From assembly GCA_013204495.1 (NCBI GenBank), contig JABMNQ010000151.1:1-15001 (forward strand): a DNA stretch of 15,001 bases, read 5' to 3'. The stretch comes from Candidatus Pelagibacter sp. (GTDB taxonomy: Bacteria > Pseudomonadota > Alphaproteobacteria > Pelagibacterales > Pelagibacteraceae). Made by a program: the position numbers and the translations under genes. A model generated the notes under the pieces. The model was given only the letters and a program-made list of their open reading frames with translations, had not been told where the DNA came from and made no database searches. Every line of letters begins with the position of its first letter. The stretch's first letter is position 1. Positions 1 to 7,903 of the stretch are shown piece after piece.

Positions 1-1189
1 TTAACCACTCAGCTTCTGCAAATTCAGGACCTTTATCTAGGGAGTGTTGACTGGCAACCTTATAAGCTTGCTCATATTTATCTTCATAAATAAGAGCCCT
101 AGTCATTATTGCTCTTTCAACCCACCACTTATCAGGTCTTACTAAATAATCTTTATCATTTTTTACAGAAAATAATATTTCAAGTGTATCATCAACTCTA
201 CCTCTTTTTCTTCTCCATTTAAGACGATCATGATTAAGCCCGGCATCATTTTTAAATTTTTCTGGAACATTTTTTATGGCCTGATCAACACCATAAGATT
301 TAGTCATTAAAATTTGTCTTGCCGTATACAGAAGTTGATAATCTTTAGGCAGGTAAGGGAGCATTCTTTTTAAATCAAAATATTTGTTTTCCCAAGCTAA
401 ATAGTCCGCTCTATTTATGTAATCATTAGCATTCAAATATTTTTTATATTTTTTGCTTAATATTTCCATATCAGATCTAGAAAACTCAGCAGTAACCCAT
501 CCTTCTTTGATTAAAGCTGTTCCTTTTTCAATATTCCCAGTTTGAATAAAGCTTTCTCCCAATATAACCATACCATATCCACTCAGTGGTTTGTTTTGAC
601 CAAACCAATCAATGATTTTTTTAGGAGAAATTTTTTCAGGCGAAAGTTTTTGTTCAGCTAAATATTTTACCCTACTTATTCTAGGGTAATCTTCATTATT
701 TTGAATAAAGGTCATGTAATCGTAAAAGCTAGCCTGATTACCTGTTGTTAACAAATGTCTCCATTGAATAAAGTTATATATTGATTTATCTTTTGCTTTT
801 TTAGAAGTGGATAATGCAGTTGACCATTGGCTTTTTTCCATAGCCGCAATAGATTTTTTTGCAATATCATAATCTTTTTGACTATAATATTTTGAATTAT
901 CTTTAACCACCGTAGTTGTTTTTTTTACGACTAAAGGTTTATTTTTTGGAATTGAAAAATTAATTGTTTTATCTGTAATTTTTGCAGTTTGGTTGTTAAC
1001 TACCTCAATAATTTTTGTTGGCTTAGATTTTGGTTTTAATATACCTTGAGTTACTTTTTCATTATGAATTTTTTCTCCTAAAACAGGTTTTTTTAAAGGC
1101 AATATTGTAACTTCATCAGCATAGGAATTACCAATTATCAACAATATCAATAAAAATGATTTTATAAAAAATAATATATTTTTAAGCAT
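1..1189 (-). CDS. slt: Soluble lytic murein transglycosylase (Slt type), N-terminal part, cut by window edge
   Basis: Translating the minus strand from an ATG at 1189 gives 396 open codons running off the left edge. Residues 1-24 are a signal peptide (MLKNILFF, a hydrophobic stretch, then SYA before DE), so the protein is exported to the periplasm. Residues about 25-100 are a Lys/Thr-rich low-complexity linker. The rest is a helical, repeat-like region resembling the ring-shaped superhelical domain of Slt70-type enzymes. Recognisable pieces are RADYLAWENKYFDLKRMLP, RLKWRRKRGRVDDTLEI and WWVERAIMTRALIYEDKYEQ. The family cleaves peptidoglycan glycan strands to 1,6-anhydromuropeptides during wall turnover. 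The catalytic C-terminal lysozyme-like domain would lie left of base 1 and is not seen, so activity cannot be judged. It is divergent from dapA, a neighbour I associate with alphaproteobacteria. No Shine-Dalgarno is obvious. Confidence 0.85.
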   Translation of the reverse strand, partial: MLKNILFFIKSFLLILLIIGNSYADEVTILPLKKPVLGEKIHNEKVTQGILKPKSKPTKIIEVVNNQTAKITDKTINFSIPKNKPLVVKKTTTVVKDNSKYYSQKDYDIAKKSIAAMEKSQWSTALSTSKKAKDKSIYNFIQWRHLLTTGNQASFYDYMTFIQNNEDYPRISRVKYLAEQKLSPEKISPKKIIDWFGQNKPLSGYGMVILGESFIQTGNIEKGTALIKEGWVTAEFSRSDMEILSKKYKKYLNANDYINRADYLAWENKYFDLKRMLPYLPKDYQLLYTARQILMTKSYGVDQAIKNVPEKFKNDAGLNHDRLKWRRKRGRVDDTLEILFSVKNDKDYLVRPDKWWVERAIMTRALIYEDKYEQAYKVASQHSLDKGPEFAEAEWL

Positions 1190-1216
1190 AAATTTACTAA
1201 ATGAATCTTTAAACTA

Positions 1217-1225
1217 TGTTATAAG
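1217..1225 (+). promoter_or_regulatory. Extended -10 element for dapA, possibly giving a leaderless mRNA
   Basis: The 41-bp gap between the divergent slt and dapA genes holds TG-T-TATAAG, an extended -10 match, ending five bases before the dapA ATG. Initiation at the normal distance would begin at or next to the A of the start codon. No Shine-Dalgarno sequence is present. No good -35 is seen, which extended -10 promoters can tolerate. Inferred from sequence only. Confidence 0.45.
1218..1223 (-). promoter_or_regulatory. Possible -10 for slt, sharing the TTATAA core with dapA
   Basis: TTATAA at 1219-1224 is palindromic, so the minus strand also reads TATAAC (1223 to 1218). Transcription of slt would then start near 1211 and give a leader of about 22 bases. 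Symmetric -10 elements that fire in both directions are known in bacteria. Here the proposal rests on sequence symmetry and the divergent layout alone. Confidence 0.3.
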
Positions 1226-1230
1226 TATTT

Positions 1231-2112
1231 ATGTTCAAAGGATCAAATGTTGCTTTAATAACCCCGTTTAAAAATAATGAACTTGATGTTGAATCTTATA
1301 TTAAGCTTATTCATTTCCAAATTAACAGTGGTACCAACGGCCTGGTTCCTGCTGGTACTACTGGAGAATCACCAACGTTAAGTCACGTTGAGCATCAAAA
1401 AGTAATCGATTTATGCATTAAAGAAAGCAAGGGTAAATCCATAGTTATTGCAGGTACTGGCTCCAATTCAACGGCAGAAGCAATCTCACTTACTACACAT
1501 GCGGAAAAAGCAGGAGCTGATGCTGCTTTAATAGTAACACCTTATTATAACAAGCCCACGCAAGAAGGATTGTACCAACATTATAAAGCAATTAATGACA
1601 AATGTGGGATACCAATTTTAATTTATAATATTCCTGGAAGATCTGTAATTGATATGTCTGTTGATACAATGGCTAGACTTTTTGAATTAAAGAATATTGT
1701 GGGTGTTAAAGATGCAACGGGTGATTTAAATAGAGTTAACCAGCAGAAAGAAAAAATGGGAACTGATTTTATTCAGCTCACTGGTAATGATGATAATGCT
1801 TTAGAATTTAATAATAGAGGTGGTGTTGGATCCATAAGTGTTACAGCAAATATTGCCCCAAAACTATGTTCAGATTTTCAAAAATTCTCTAAAGAAGATA
1901 GTAAAGAAAGTAAATTAGAAGCAATTAGACTAGATAAAGTTTTACAACCCGTTCATAACTCCATGTTTATTGAGAGCAACCCAAGCCCAGTTAAATACGC
2001 AGCAAAACTTTTAGGTTTATGCGAGGACGATGTTAGATTACCTTTGGTTAAGGTTACCGATCTAACTAAGGAAACTATTAAAAAAGCTTTGGTATTAGCA
2101 AAATTACTCTAA
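1231..2112 (+). CDS. dapA: 4-hydroxy-tetrahydrodipicolinate synthase DapA
   Basis: 293 residues, the normal family length. DapA condenses pyruvate with aspartate semialdehyde in the cytoplasm, the first committed step to diaminopimelate (peptidoglycan) and lysine. It is a TIM-barrel aldolase of the DHDPS/NAL family. Visible motifs are GTTGES at 42-47 (pyruvate binding), TPYYNKP at 103-109, catalytic Tyr132 in IYNIPGRS and the Schiff-base Lys160 in VGVKDATGD. The start gives the typical [13 protein letters not shown] opening, and there is no usable upstream ATG. It is the first gene of the plus-strand run and its stop overlaps the smpB start by one base (TAATG), suggesting coupled translation. 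The mRNA may be leaderless. Confidence 0.97.
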   Translation: MFKGSNVALITPFKNNELDVESYIKLIHFQINSGTNGLVPAGTTGESPTLSHVEHQKVIDLCIKESKGKSIVIAGTGSNSTAEAISLTTHAEKAGADAALIVTPYYNKPTQEGLYQHYKAINDKCGIPILIYNIPGRSVIDMSVDTMARLFELKNIVGVKDATGDLNRVNQQKEKMGTDFIQLTGNDDNALEFNNRGGVGSISVTANIAPKLCSDFQKFSKEDSKESKLEAIRLDKVLQPVHNSMFIESNPSPVKYAAKLLGLCEDDVRLPLVKVTDLTKETIKKALVLAKLL

Positions 2113-2582
2113 TGACCAAAAAAACCAACTCTGGTTTAAAAATTATTTGCTTAAATAGAAAAGCAAGTTTTAATTATTTTTTTGAAGATTTGATTGAAGC
2201 AGGGATAGTTCTTAAAGGGTCAGAAATAAAATCTATTAGAGAAGGCAAAGTAAACATAGCAGATTCTTACGCTGTAGAAAAAGGTGGAGAGATAGTATTG
2301 ATCAATTCGCATATTTCACCATTCAAGCAAGCAAGTTATTCAAACCATAATCCTATGGATGAAAGAAAGCTATTATTAAATAAAAAAGAAATTAATAAAT
2401 TAATTGGTAAAATGCAAAGAGATGGACTCACCCTCGTTCCAACAAAAATGTATTTTAAAAAAGGGAGGGCTAAAATTGAGATAGCTGTTGCCAAAGGTAA
2501 AAAACAATTTGATAAAAGAGCCACTAAAAAGAATAGAGATTGGAATCGTGAAAAAGCCAGACACATTAGAAAATCAAGCTAA
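2112..2582 (+). CDS. smpB: SsrA-binding protein SmpB
   Basis: 156 residues, full length for SmpB. It binds tmRNA and delivers it to stalled ribosomes for trans-translation. Family signatures include [12 protein letters not shown] at the start of the OB-fold core, [25 protein letters not shown] and [10 protein letters not shown]. The basic C-terminal tail [19 protein letters not shown] is the part that enters the mRNA channel in known structures. It starts on the last base of the dapA stop codon. Its end overlaps the beginning of folK in another frame, so the tail-coding bases are probably read twice. The tmRNA gene itself (ssrA) is not in this window. Confidence 0.96.
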   Translation: MTKKTNSGLKIICLNRKASFNYFFEDLIEAGIVLKGSEIKSIREGKVNIADSYAVEKGGEIVLINSHISPFKQASYSNHNPMDERKLLLNKKEINKLIGKMQRDGLTLVPTKMYFKKGRAKIEIAVAKGKKQFDKRATKKNRDWNREKARHIRKSS

Positions 2583-3069
2583 ACATTCATATCTAGCCAT
2601 AGGATCAAATTTAGGAAATAAAATTAGCAATATTAATCTTGCTAAATTTGAGTTAGAAAAAAATAAAATTAAAATACTTAAAACATCTTCATTTTATTTA
2701 TCTAAATCATGGCCAAATCCTTTAATGCCTAGTTTTATAAATATTGTAGTTAAAGTGGAAACGAATTTTGCACCACTAGAATTATTAAATGTATGCAACT
2801 TAATTGAATTAAAATTTGGTAGATGTAGAGTAATAAAGAATGCCCCAAGAAGATGCGATATTGATATAATAGATTATGATAATAAAGTACTAAATTTAGA
2901 TAATAAAAGACTAATCATTCCTCATCCAAGAATGAGCATCAGGAATTTCGTTTTGTTGCCATTATTTGAAATAGATAAGAAGTGGAAACATTCAAAATCT
3001 AAGGTTAATATCGTTAATTTAGTTAATGCTTTATCAATTAAAGACCTAAGATCTATTAAAAAAATATAA
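2548..3069 (+). CDS. folK: 2-amino-4-hydroxy-6-hydroxymethyldihydropteridine pyrophosphokinase FolK
   Basis: FolK transfers pyrophosphate from ATP to 6-hydroxymethyl-7,8-dihydropterin for folate synthesis. The family pattern is clear: [11 protein letters not shown] near the N terminus, [19 protein letters not shown] (the xxPxFxNxVxxxxT region), [11 protein letters not shown] with the two metal-binding Asp residues, and [17 protein letters not shown] near the end. The open frame extends back to a TTG at 2488 but contains no ATG before the conserved core. I prefer the GTG at 2548 (173 residues), which leaves a 35-base overlap with smpB and about 14 residues before YLAIGSN. The TTG would force a 95-base overlap. 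No strong Shine-Dalgarno supports either, so translation probably depends on coupling to smpB. Function is secure; the exact start is not. Confidence 0.9.
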   Translation: MKKPDTLENQAKHSYLAIGSNLGNKISNINLAKFELEKNKIKILKTSSFYLSKSWPNPLMPSFINIVVKVETNFAPLELLNVCNLIELKFGRCRVIKNAPRRCDIDIIDYDNKVLNLDNKRLIIPHPRMSIRNFVLLPLFEIDKKWKHSKSKVNIVNLVNALSIKDLRSIKKI

Positions 3070-3074
3070 ATTAG

Positions 3075-3083
3075 TGCTATAAC
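3075..3083 (+). promoter_or_regulatory. Extended -10 element upstream of rsh
   Basis: The 19-base gap between folK and rsh contains TG-C-TATAAC, ending five bases before the rsh ATG. This is the same element at the same distance as in front of dapA. It would give an internal promoter with a transcript starting at the start codon. No Shine-Dalgarno is seen before this ATG. Confidence 0.4.
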
Positions 3084-3088
3084 TAAAT

Positions 3089-4846
3089 ATGCTTAATTCT
3101 GAAGAATTAATAAATAAAGTTAAAATATATAATAAGTTTTTAAATCCTGAAAAATTAAATAAAGCATACAATTATGCTGTCAAGGCTCACGAGAACCAGA
3201 GACGTGCTTCTGGTGATCCTTATTCCAATCATCCAATAGCTGTTGCTAGCATACTTACTGAACTTGAGTTAGATAGCGCCACCATTGTTACTGGGTTACT
3301 TCATGATACTATAGAAGATACTTATGCCACTTACGATAATATTAAAGAGGAATTTGGAGAAGAAATAGCAGACTTAGTTGAAGGTGTAACTAAAATTTCT
3401 ATTTTTGAAAACCAAGCTAACGCAAACTCTAAAGCAGAAAATTTTAGAAAATTAATTTTAGCAACTTCAAAAGATATTAGAGTGTTACTTGTAAAACTTG
3501 CTGATCGTTTACACAACATGAGAACAATCGATGCTATTAGCATAATTGAAAAAAAGGAACGGATTGCAAAAGAAACTATGGAAATTTATGCACCATTAGC
3601 AGACAGAATGGGTATGCATATAATTAGAGATGAGCTAGAGGATTTATCTTTTAAAGTTCTAAATAATAATGCAAGAGTACTTATAAAAAAAAGATTAGAT
3701 GAAATTAAGGAAGATAAGGCAAATAGCTTTAATTCAATCTCGTTGCAATTTAGTAAACTATTAAATGAAAACAAAATAAATTCTAAAATTATTGGTAGAG
3801 AAAAAACACCATTTTCTATTTGGAGAAAAATTCAAAAAAAAAGAATATCACTAGAACAAATTTCAGATATTATTGGATTTAGAATAATACTTGATAGTGT
3901 TGAAGAATGCTACAAAGCTCTTGGTGTATTTCATAAAGAATGGAATTGCATACCAGGAAAATTTAAAGATTATATTTCATCTCCTAAAATTAATAAATAT
4001 CAATCATTGCATACTTCAATTATAGGACCAAATAGAAGACCAATTGAAATACAACTTAGAACGCTGCAAATGCACGATTATGCAGAAAGAGGTATTGCTT
4101 CTCACTGGAAATATAAATCTTCTGAAAAATTCAATGCCTTAACTTGGAAAGAATATGACTGGCTAGCTGATTTAGTTGAGATTATTGAGAAGAATGATAA
4201 CCCAGAACACTCTTATGAGTACACTAAGCTACAAATGTTTCAGGAAAATGTTTTTTGTTTCACCCCAAAAGGATCTGTAATTAAACTGCCAAAAGATGCA
4301 ACACCTATAGATTTTGCTTATGCAGTTCATACAAAAGTAGGAGATCATGCGATAGCTTGTAAGATTAACGGTAAAGATAGTGAACTACAAAGTATTCTTC
4401 GCAATGGAGATGTTGTGGATATAATAACTTCCAAAAACAAATCACCATCATTACACTGGATACCAATTACCAAAACAGGAAAAGCAAGATCAGCAATTAG
4501 AAAATATTGGTATAAAAAAGGTGAAGAGAAGGCCCAAAGAATTAAAAAATATAATACCACACTATGGATTTCTTTAACTGATAAACCAGGAAAACTAGGG
4601 GAGATTACAACTTTAATTGGTCAACATAGTTTAAATATATCAAGTGTTGAAATGAAGGAAAAGTCTAAAGAATATATTAATTTTAAATTCAATCTAATTA
4701 TAATAGACTTGAAAAACTTTACAAATTTTATCAGTGAGTTAAAACAAAAAGAGATAAAATTTAAAATCATTAGACATGAGGACAACTGGTTAAAGGAACG
4801 AAATGCTTTCACACAAAAAATCTTTAAATATTTTAAAAAAAACTAA
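3089..4846 (+). CDS. rsh: Bifunctional (p)ppGpp synthetase/hydrolase, RelA/SpoT (Rsh) family, shortened
   Basis: Long Rsh enzymes make and degrade the alarmone (p)ppGpp in response to starvation. Domains in order: HD hydrolase about 25-150 with His48, HD at 72-73 and RLHNM at 140-144, all apparently intact; synthetase about 235-345, with KINKYQSLHTS and RPIEIQLRT; TGS about 388-450; ACT about 491-563. The synthetase-site tetrapeptide is KFKD (291-294), the basic RxKD-like form linked to bifunctional Rsh rather than the acidic ExDD of RelA, so both activities are likely. At 585 residues it is well short of the usual 700 or more. Only about 40 residues separate TGS from ACT, so the helical and zinc-finger/conserved-cysteine segments appear to be absent. 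Its end overlaps pyrE by 44 bases. In a genome with few regulators it may be the only alarmone enzyme (inference). Confidence 0.94.
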   Translation: MLNSEELINKVKIYNKFLNPEKLNKAYNYAVKAHENQRRASGDPYSNHPIAVASILTELELDSATIVTGLLHDTIEDTYATYDNIKEEFGEEIADLVEGVTKISIFENQANANSKAENFRKLILATSKDIRVLLVKLADRLHNMRTIDAISIIEKKERIAKETMEIYAPLADRMGMHIIRDELEDLSFKVLNNNARVLIKKRLDEIKEDKANSFNSISLQFSKLLNENKINSKIIGREKTPFSIWRKIQKKRISLEQISDIIGFRIILDSVEECYKALGVFHKEWNCIPGKFKDYISSPKINKYQSLHTSIIGPNRRPIEIQLRTLQMHDYAERGIASHWKYKSSEKFNALTWKEYDWLADLVEIIEKNDNPEHSYEYTKLQMFQENVFCFTPKGSVIKLPKDATPIDFAYAVHTKVGDHAIACKINGKDSELQSILRNGDVVDIITSKNKSPSLHWIPITKTGKARSAIRKYWYKKGEEKAQRIKKYNTTLWISLTDKPGKLGEITTLIGQHSLNISSVEMKEKSKEYINFKFNLIIIDLKNFTNFISELKQKEIKFKIIRHEDNWLKERNAFTQKIFKYFKKN

Positions 4847-5390
4847 TGCACTACTGGAAGGTCATTTTGTACTTTCATCAGGGCTACATTCTCCAAAATA
4901 TATTCAGTGCGCAAAGTTATTAAGTTTCCCACACTTAGCAAAAAACATTTGTAGATCTTTAGCAAAAAAAATAAAAAACAAATTCAAAAATATAGATTTA
5001 ATCTTAGCACCAGCAATGGGTGGCGTTATTATTGGATACGAGGTTGGTAAACTATTAAAAAAAGAAACAATATTCTGTGAAAGAGTTAATGGAAAATTCA
5101 CTTTAAGAAGAGGCTTTCATATAAGGAAAGGTTCGAAAGTCCTAATTATTGAAGATGTTATAACGACAGGCAAATCGAGTTTGGAGTGTGTAAAATTAAT
5201 CAATAAACCAGGAGCTAAGCTTGTTGGTTTTGCCTCTATTATAGATAGATCAACCAAACAATCTCTAAAAATAAAAACAAAAATTATTTCTCATATGAAA
5301 ATAGATGTGCCAACATTTAAGAAAAATGCTCTTCCAGAAAGTCTTAAAAATACTCCAATTACAGTTCCTGGAAGTAGATTTATCAAATGA
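4803..5390 (+). CDS. pyrE: Orotate phosphoribosyltransferase PyrE
   Basis: 195 residues. PyrE joins orotate to PRPP to give orotidine monophosphate in pyrimidine synthesis. The PRPP-binding loop LIIEDVITTGKSS (114-126) is clear. GHFVLSSGLHSPKYIQ near the N terminus and LRRGF at 101-105 (the mobile-loop end) match the family. The ATG at 4803 lies inside the rsh reading frame (44-base overlap). It is needed because the conserved ALLEGHF segment begins about 15 residues later and spans the rsh stop, so a start after rsh would cut it off. The gene ends in an ATGA overlap with pdxJ. Confidence 0.95.
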   Translation: MLSHKKSLNILKKTNALLEGHFVLSSGLHSPKYIQCAKLLSFPHLAKNICRSLAKKIKNKFKNIDLILAPAMGGVIIGYEVGKLLKKETIFCERVNGKFTLRRGFHIRKGSKVLIIEDVITTGKSSLECVKLINKPGAKLVGFASIIDRSTKQSLKIKTKIISHMKIDVPTFKKNALPESLKNTPITVPGSRFIK

Positions 5391-6106
5391 AAAGGTTAGG
5401 TGTTAACATTGATCATGTAGCCACAATAAGAAATGCACGAGGATCAAATCACCCCGATCCGCTAGTGATTGCAAAGCATGTTATTGAATGCGGTGCTCAT
5501 TCTGTAACTATACACCTAAGAGAAGATAGAAGACATATAAATGATAAGGATGTTTTTAATATTTGTAAAAATAAAAAAATAATTACAAATCTTGAGATTT
5601 CATTAAACGATGAAATAATTAAAATCGCTTTAAAAAATAAACCTAATTTTATTTGTATAGTGCCTGAAAAAAGAAAAGAGATAACAACAGAAGGTGGGCT
5701 AAATTTGGAAAAAAACAAGGTTAAAATTAAAAAAACAATATTACTATTTAATAAAAAAAATATTAGAACCAGTTTATTTATTGATCCAAATTTAAAAGAT
5801 ATAAAAATTGCAAAAGAACTAAATGCTAATTGTGTGGAAATTCATACTGGTAAAATTTCAAATTTAATTAAAAATAATAAGAATTTTAAAAACGAATATA
5901 TGAAAATTAAGAAATGCTCTGAACTTGGAAAAAAACTGGGCATGGAAATTCACGCAGGCCATGGTCTTGACTATAAGACAACCACTGTTTTAACAAAAAT
6001 TAAAGAAATCACTGAATTTAATATTGGTCACTTTATAATTGGTGAATCGTTGACTAATGGTTTGAAAAATACAATTAAGTCTTTTAAAAAAATAACAAAT
6101 AAATAA
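5387..6106 (+). CDS. pdxJ: Pyridoxine 5'-phosphate synthase PdxJ
   Basis: 239 residues, normal length. PdxJ condenses 3-amino-1-hydroxyacetone phosphate with 1-deoxy-xylulose 5-phosphate to form pyridoxine 5'-phosphate, the last ring-forming step of the DXP-dependent B6 pathway. It is a TIM barrel. The N-terminal LGVNIDHVATIRNARG is diagnostic. Likely active-site residues are His43 and Arg45 in TIHLREDRRH, Glu70 in TNLEISL and His192 in HAGHGLDY, with a phosphate-binding region near NIGHFIIGESL. The start codon shares four bases (ATGA) with the pyrE stop and the gene ends two bases before acpS. The cofactor derived from it, PLP, is needed by GlyA encoded further right. Confidence 0.97.
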   Translation: MKRLGVNIDHVATIRNARGSNHPDPLVIAKHVIECGAHSVTIHLREDRRHINDKDVFNICKNKKIITNLEISLNDEIIKIALKNKPNFICIVPEKRKEITTEGGLNLEKNKVKIKKTILLFNKKNIRTSLFIDPNLKDIKIAKELNANCVEIHTGKISNLIKNNKNFKNEYMKIKKCSELGKKLGMEIHAGHGLDYKTTTVLTKIKEITEFNIGHFIIGESLTNGLKNTIKSFKKITNK

Positions 6107-6108
6107 GC

Positions 6109-6501
6109 ATGAAAATACTCGGTATAGGAGTTGATATTGTTGATAACTCAAGAATTGATAGATCTTTAAAAAATAATAGTTTTATTAAACGTGTATTTTC
6201 TAAATCTGAAATACTCTCTGCTGAAAAAACAAAAGATAAAAAATCTTATTATTCAAAAAGATTTGCAGCCAAAGAAGCTTTTTCAAAATCAATTGGCACA
6301 GGTTTTAGAAACAACCTTAATTTTAAAGATATATCTATTGTTAACAATAAATTAGGCAAACCTTCATTCGTTATTACAGAAAAAATTAAAAAGATTATTA
6401 AAAAACATTTTAAAACATCTTCTTTTAATTTCTTTCTATCAATTTCTGATGAAAATAAATATTCTATTGCATACGTAATTTTACAAAAAAGTAAAAAATG
6501 A
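6109..6501 (+). CDS. acpS: Holo-[acyl-carrier-protein] synthase AcpS
   Basis: 130 residues, typical for AcpS. It moves 4'-phosphopantetheine from coenzyme A to a serine of acyl carrier protein, making ACP competent for fatty acid synthesis. The two signatures are present: GIGVDIVDNSRI with metal-binding Asp9, and KRFAAKEAFSKSIGTG with Glu56. The pdxJ-acpS-lepB-rnc order is common in proteobacteria, which supports the call. The end overlaps lepB by four bases (ATGA). Confidence 0.96.
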   Translation: MKILGIGVDIVDNSRIDRSLKNNSFIKRVFSKSEILSAEKTKDKKSYYSKRFAAKEAFSKSIGTGFRNNLNFKDISIVNNKLGKPSFVITEKIKKIIKKHFKTSSFNFFLSISDENKYSIAYVILQKSKK

Positions 6502-7235
6502 TAACTAAAAATTTTATAATTGAAAATACTAAGACTATTTTTTTTGCTTTAGTCATAGCTATTATTATTAGATCTCTTTTAATTCAGCCTTTTTACATAC
6601 CCTCATCATCTATGGAGCCGACACTTTTAATTGGAGATAGATTGTTTGTTACTAAATACTCTTATGGTTATAGCAAGCACTCGTTCCCATTTAGTCCGCC
6701 AATAATTAATGGAAGACTTTTTTCTAATAAGCCGAAAGTGGGAGATGTTATAGTTTTCAAAACACCTGCTGATAATAGAACCGATTATATTAAAAGATTA
6801 ATAGGTTTACCTGGTGATAACATCCAATTTATCAACGGTGATTTATTCATAAATAATAATCAAATATTAAAATCCACGGTTTCTAAAAGTAACACTATTA
6901 TATATTGTGGAAATCAAACTATTGAAGTCAATACCTTTAAGGAAAAACTTCCTAATGGAAAAATTCATAGCACAGTTTATTTAAAACATTATAGCTTTCA
7001 AAATTCTGACATTTTTACAGTACCCTCACAACATTATTTCTTCTTAGGTGATAATAGAGATTGTTCTAAGGATAGTAGATATTTAACGAGCGTTGGATAT
7101 GTTCATGAAAATAATTTAGTTGGTAAGGCGCAATTTATTTTTTTCTCATCAGATTTTAGAATTGCAAGTATTTTTTCTTTTTGGAAATGGCACAAAACAA
7201 TTAGATTTGATAGATTTTTTAAAAGAATTAATTAA
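6498..7235 (+). CDS. lepB: Signal peptidase I LepB
   Basis: 245 residues. LepB removes signal peptides from exported proteins at the outer face of the inner membrane. One N-terminal membrane segment is seen at about 13-30, followed directly by the catalytic serine motif IPSSSMEPTLLIGDRLFV (Ser38). The catalytic lysine is Lys99 in DYIKRLIGLPGD. The conserved late motif FLGDNRDCSKDSRY is also present, so the Ser/Lys dyad enzyme looks complete. The Slt protein encoded at the left edge has a signal peptide and could be a client. The start overlaps acpS by ATGA, and the stop shares a base with the rnc start (TAATG). Confidence 0.97.
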   Translation: MITKNFIIENTKTIFFALVIAIIIRSLLIQPFYIPSSSMEPTLLIGDRLFVTKYSYGYSKHSFPFSPPIINGRLFSNKPKVGDVIVFKTPADNRTDYIKRLIGLPGDNIQFINGDLFINNNQILKSTVSKSNTIIYCGNQTIEVNTFKEKLPNGKIHSTVYLKHYSFQNSDIFTVPSQHYFFLGDNRDCSKDSRYLTSVGYVHENNLVGKAQFIFFSSDFRIASIFSFWKWHKTIRFDRFFKRIN

Positions 7236-7903
7236 TGAAAGTTTCATCAATAAATTTAGAGAAAAAATTAAAATTAAAATTTACTGACCATAAAATTTTA
7301 ATTAAAAGTCTAACTCATAAGAGTTATAATTCATTAAATAATAATGAAAAAATTGAATTTCTAGGTGACAGAGTTCTAGGTTTAGTTATTGCTAAAAAAT
7401 TATTAGAAATTTATCCAGATGAACGCGAGGGTATACTGGATAAAAAATTCGCATCTTTAGTAAACAAAAAAAAATGCGTAGAAATTGCTAAAAAAATTGA
7501 GTTAGAAAAATATATTTTATTTTTTAATCCTAAAAATAAAAAAATTATCATTGAAGATAAAGTGATAGCTGATTGTTTGGAAGCTTTAATAGGAGCCATT
7601 TACCTAGATAAAGGAATGAACTTTGTGGAAAAATTTATACTAAATTTATGGAGTGAGCATATTACAGCAAGTGTTGTAACAGAAATAGATGCAAAAACTA
7701 AACTCCAGGAGCATTCACTAAAAATATTTAAAGTTTTACCTATTTATAAGTTGATATCAAATACAGGTCCCAGACATAAACCTCTATTTAAAGTTGCAGT
7801 AAAATTGGAAAATACTAAATTTTTTACAGCCGTAGGATCTTCTAAAAAAGATGCTGAACAAAATGCAGCAACCCTATGTATTGAGAGTATATTTAAAAAA
7901 TGA
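7235..7903 (+). CDS. rnc: Ribonuclease III
   Basis: 222 residues, normal length. RNase III cuts double-stranded RNA, including the 16S/23S rRNA precursors. The catalytic domain shows EFLGDRVLGL (Glu41, Asp45) and VIADCLEALIGAIYLD (Asp113, Glu116), the four acidic metal-binding residues. A C-terminal double-stranded RNA-binding domain spans about 153-222 (DAKTKLQEH to SSKKDAEQNAA). An A9 tract at 7466-7474 stays in frame. It is coupled to lepB (TAATG) and to recO (ATGA). The GTPase gene era, which often sits between rnc and recO, is absent here. Confidence 0.97.
   Translation: MKVSSINLEKKLKLKFTDHKILIKSLTHKSYNSLNNNEKIEFLGDRVLGLVIAKKLLEIYPDEREGILDKKFASLVNKKKCVEIAKKIELEKYILFFNPKNKKIIIEDKVIADCLEALIGAIYLDKGMNFVEKFILNLWSEHITASVVTEIDAKTKLQEHSLKIFKVLPIYKLISNTGPRHKPLFKVAVKLENTKFFTAVGSSKKDAEQNAATLCIESIFKK

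Noticed and set aside
2488..2547. TTG-initiated N-terminal extension of FolK
   Set aside because: It would add 20 residues before the family's usual start and require a 95-base overlap with smpB.
3834..3842. A9 tract in rsh as a possible frameshift site (others at 7466, 8408, 9232 on the minus strand, and 13209)
   Set aside because: Reading frames and family motifs continue intact across all of these tracts.
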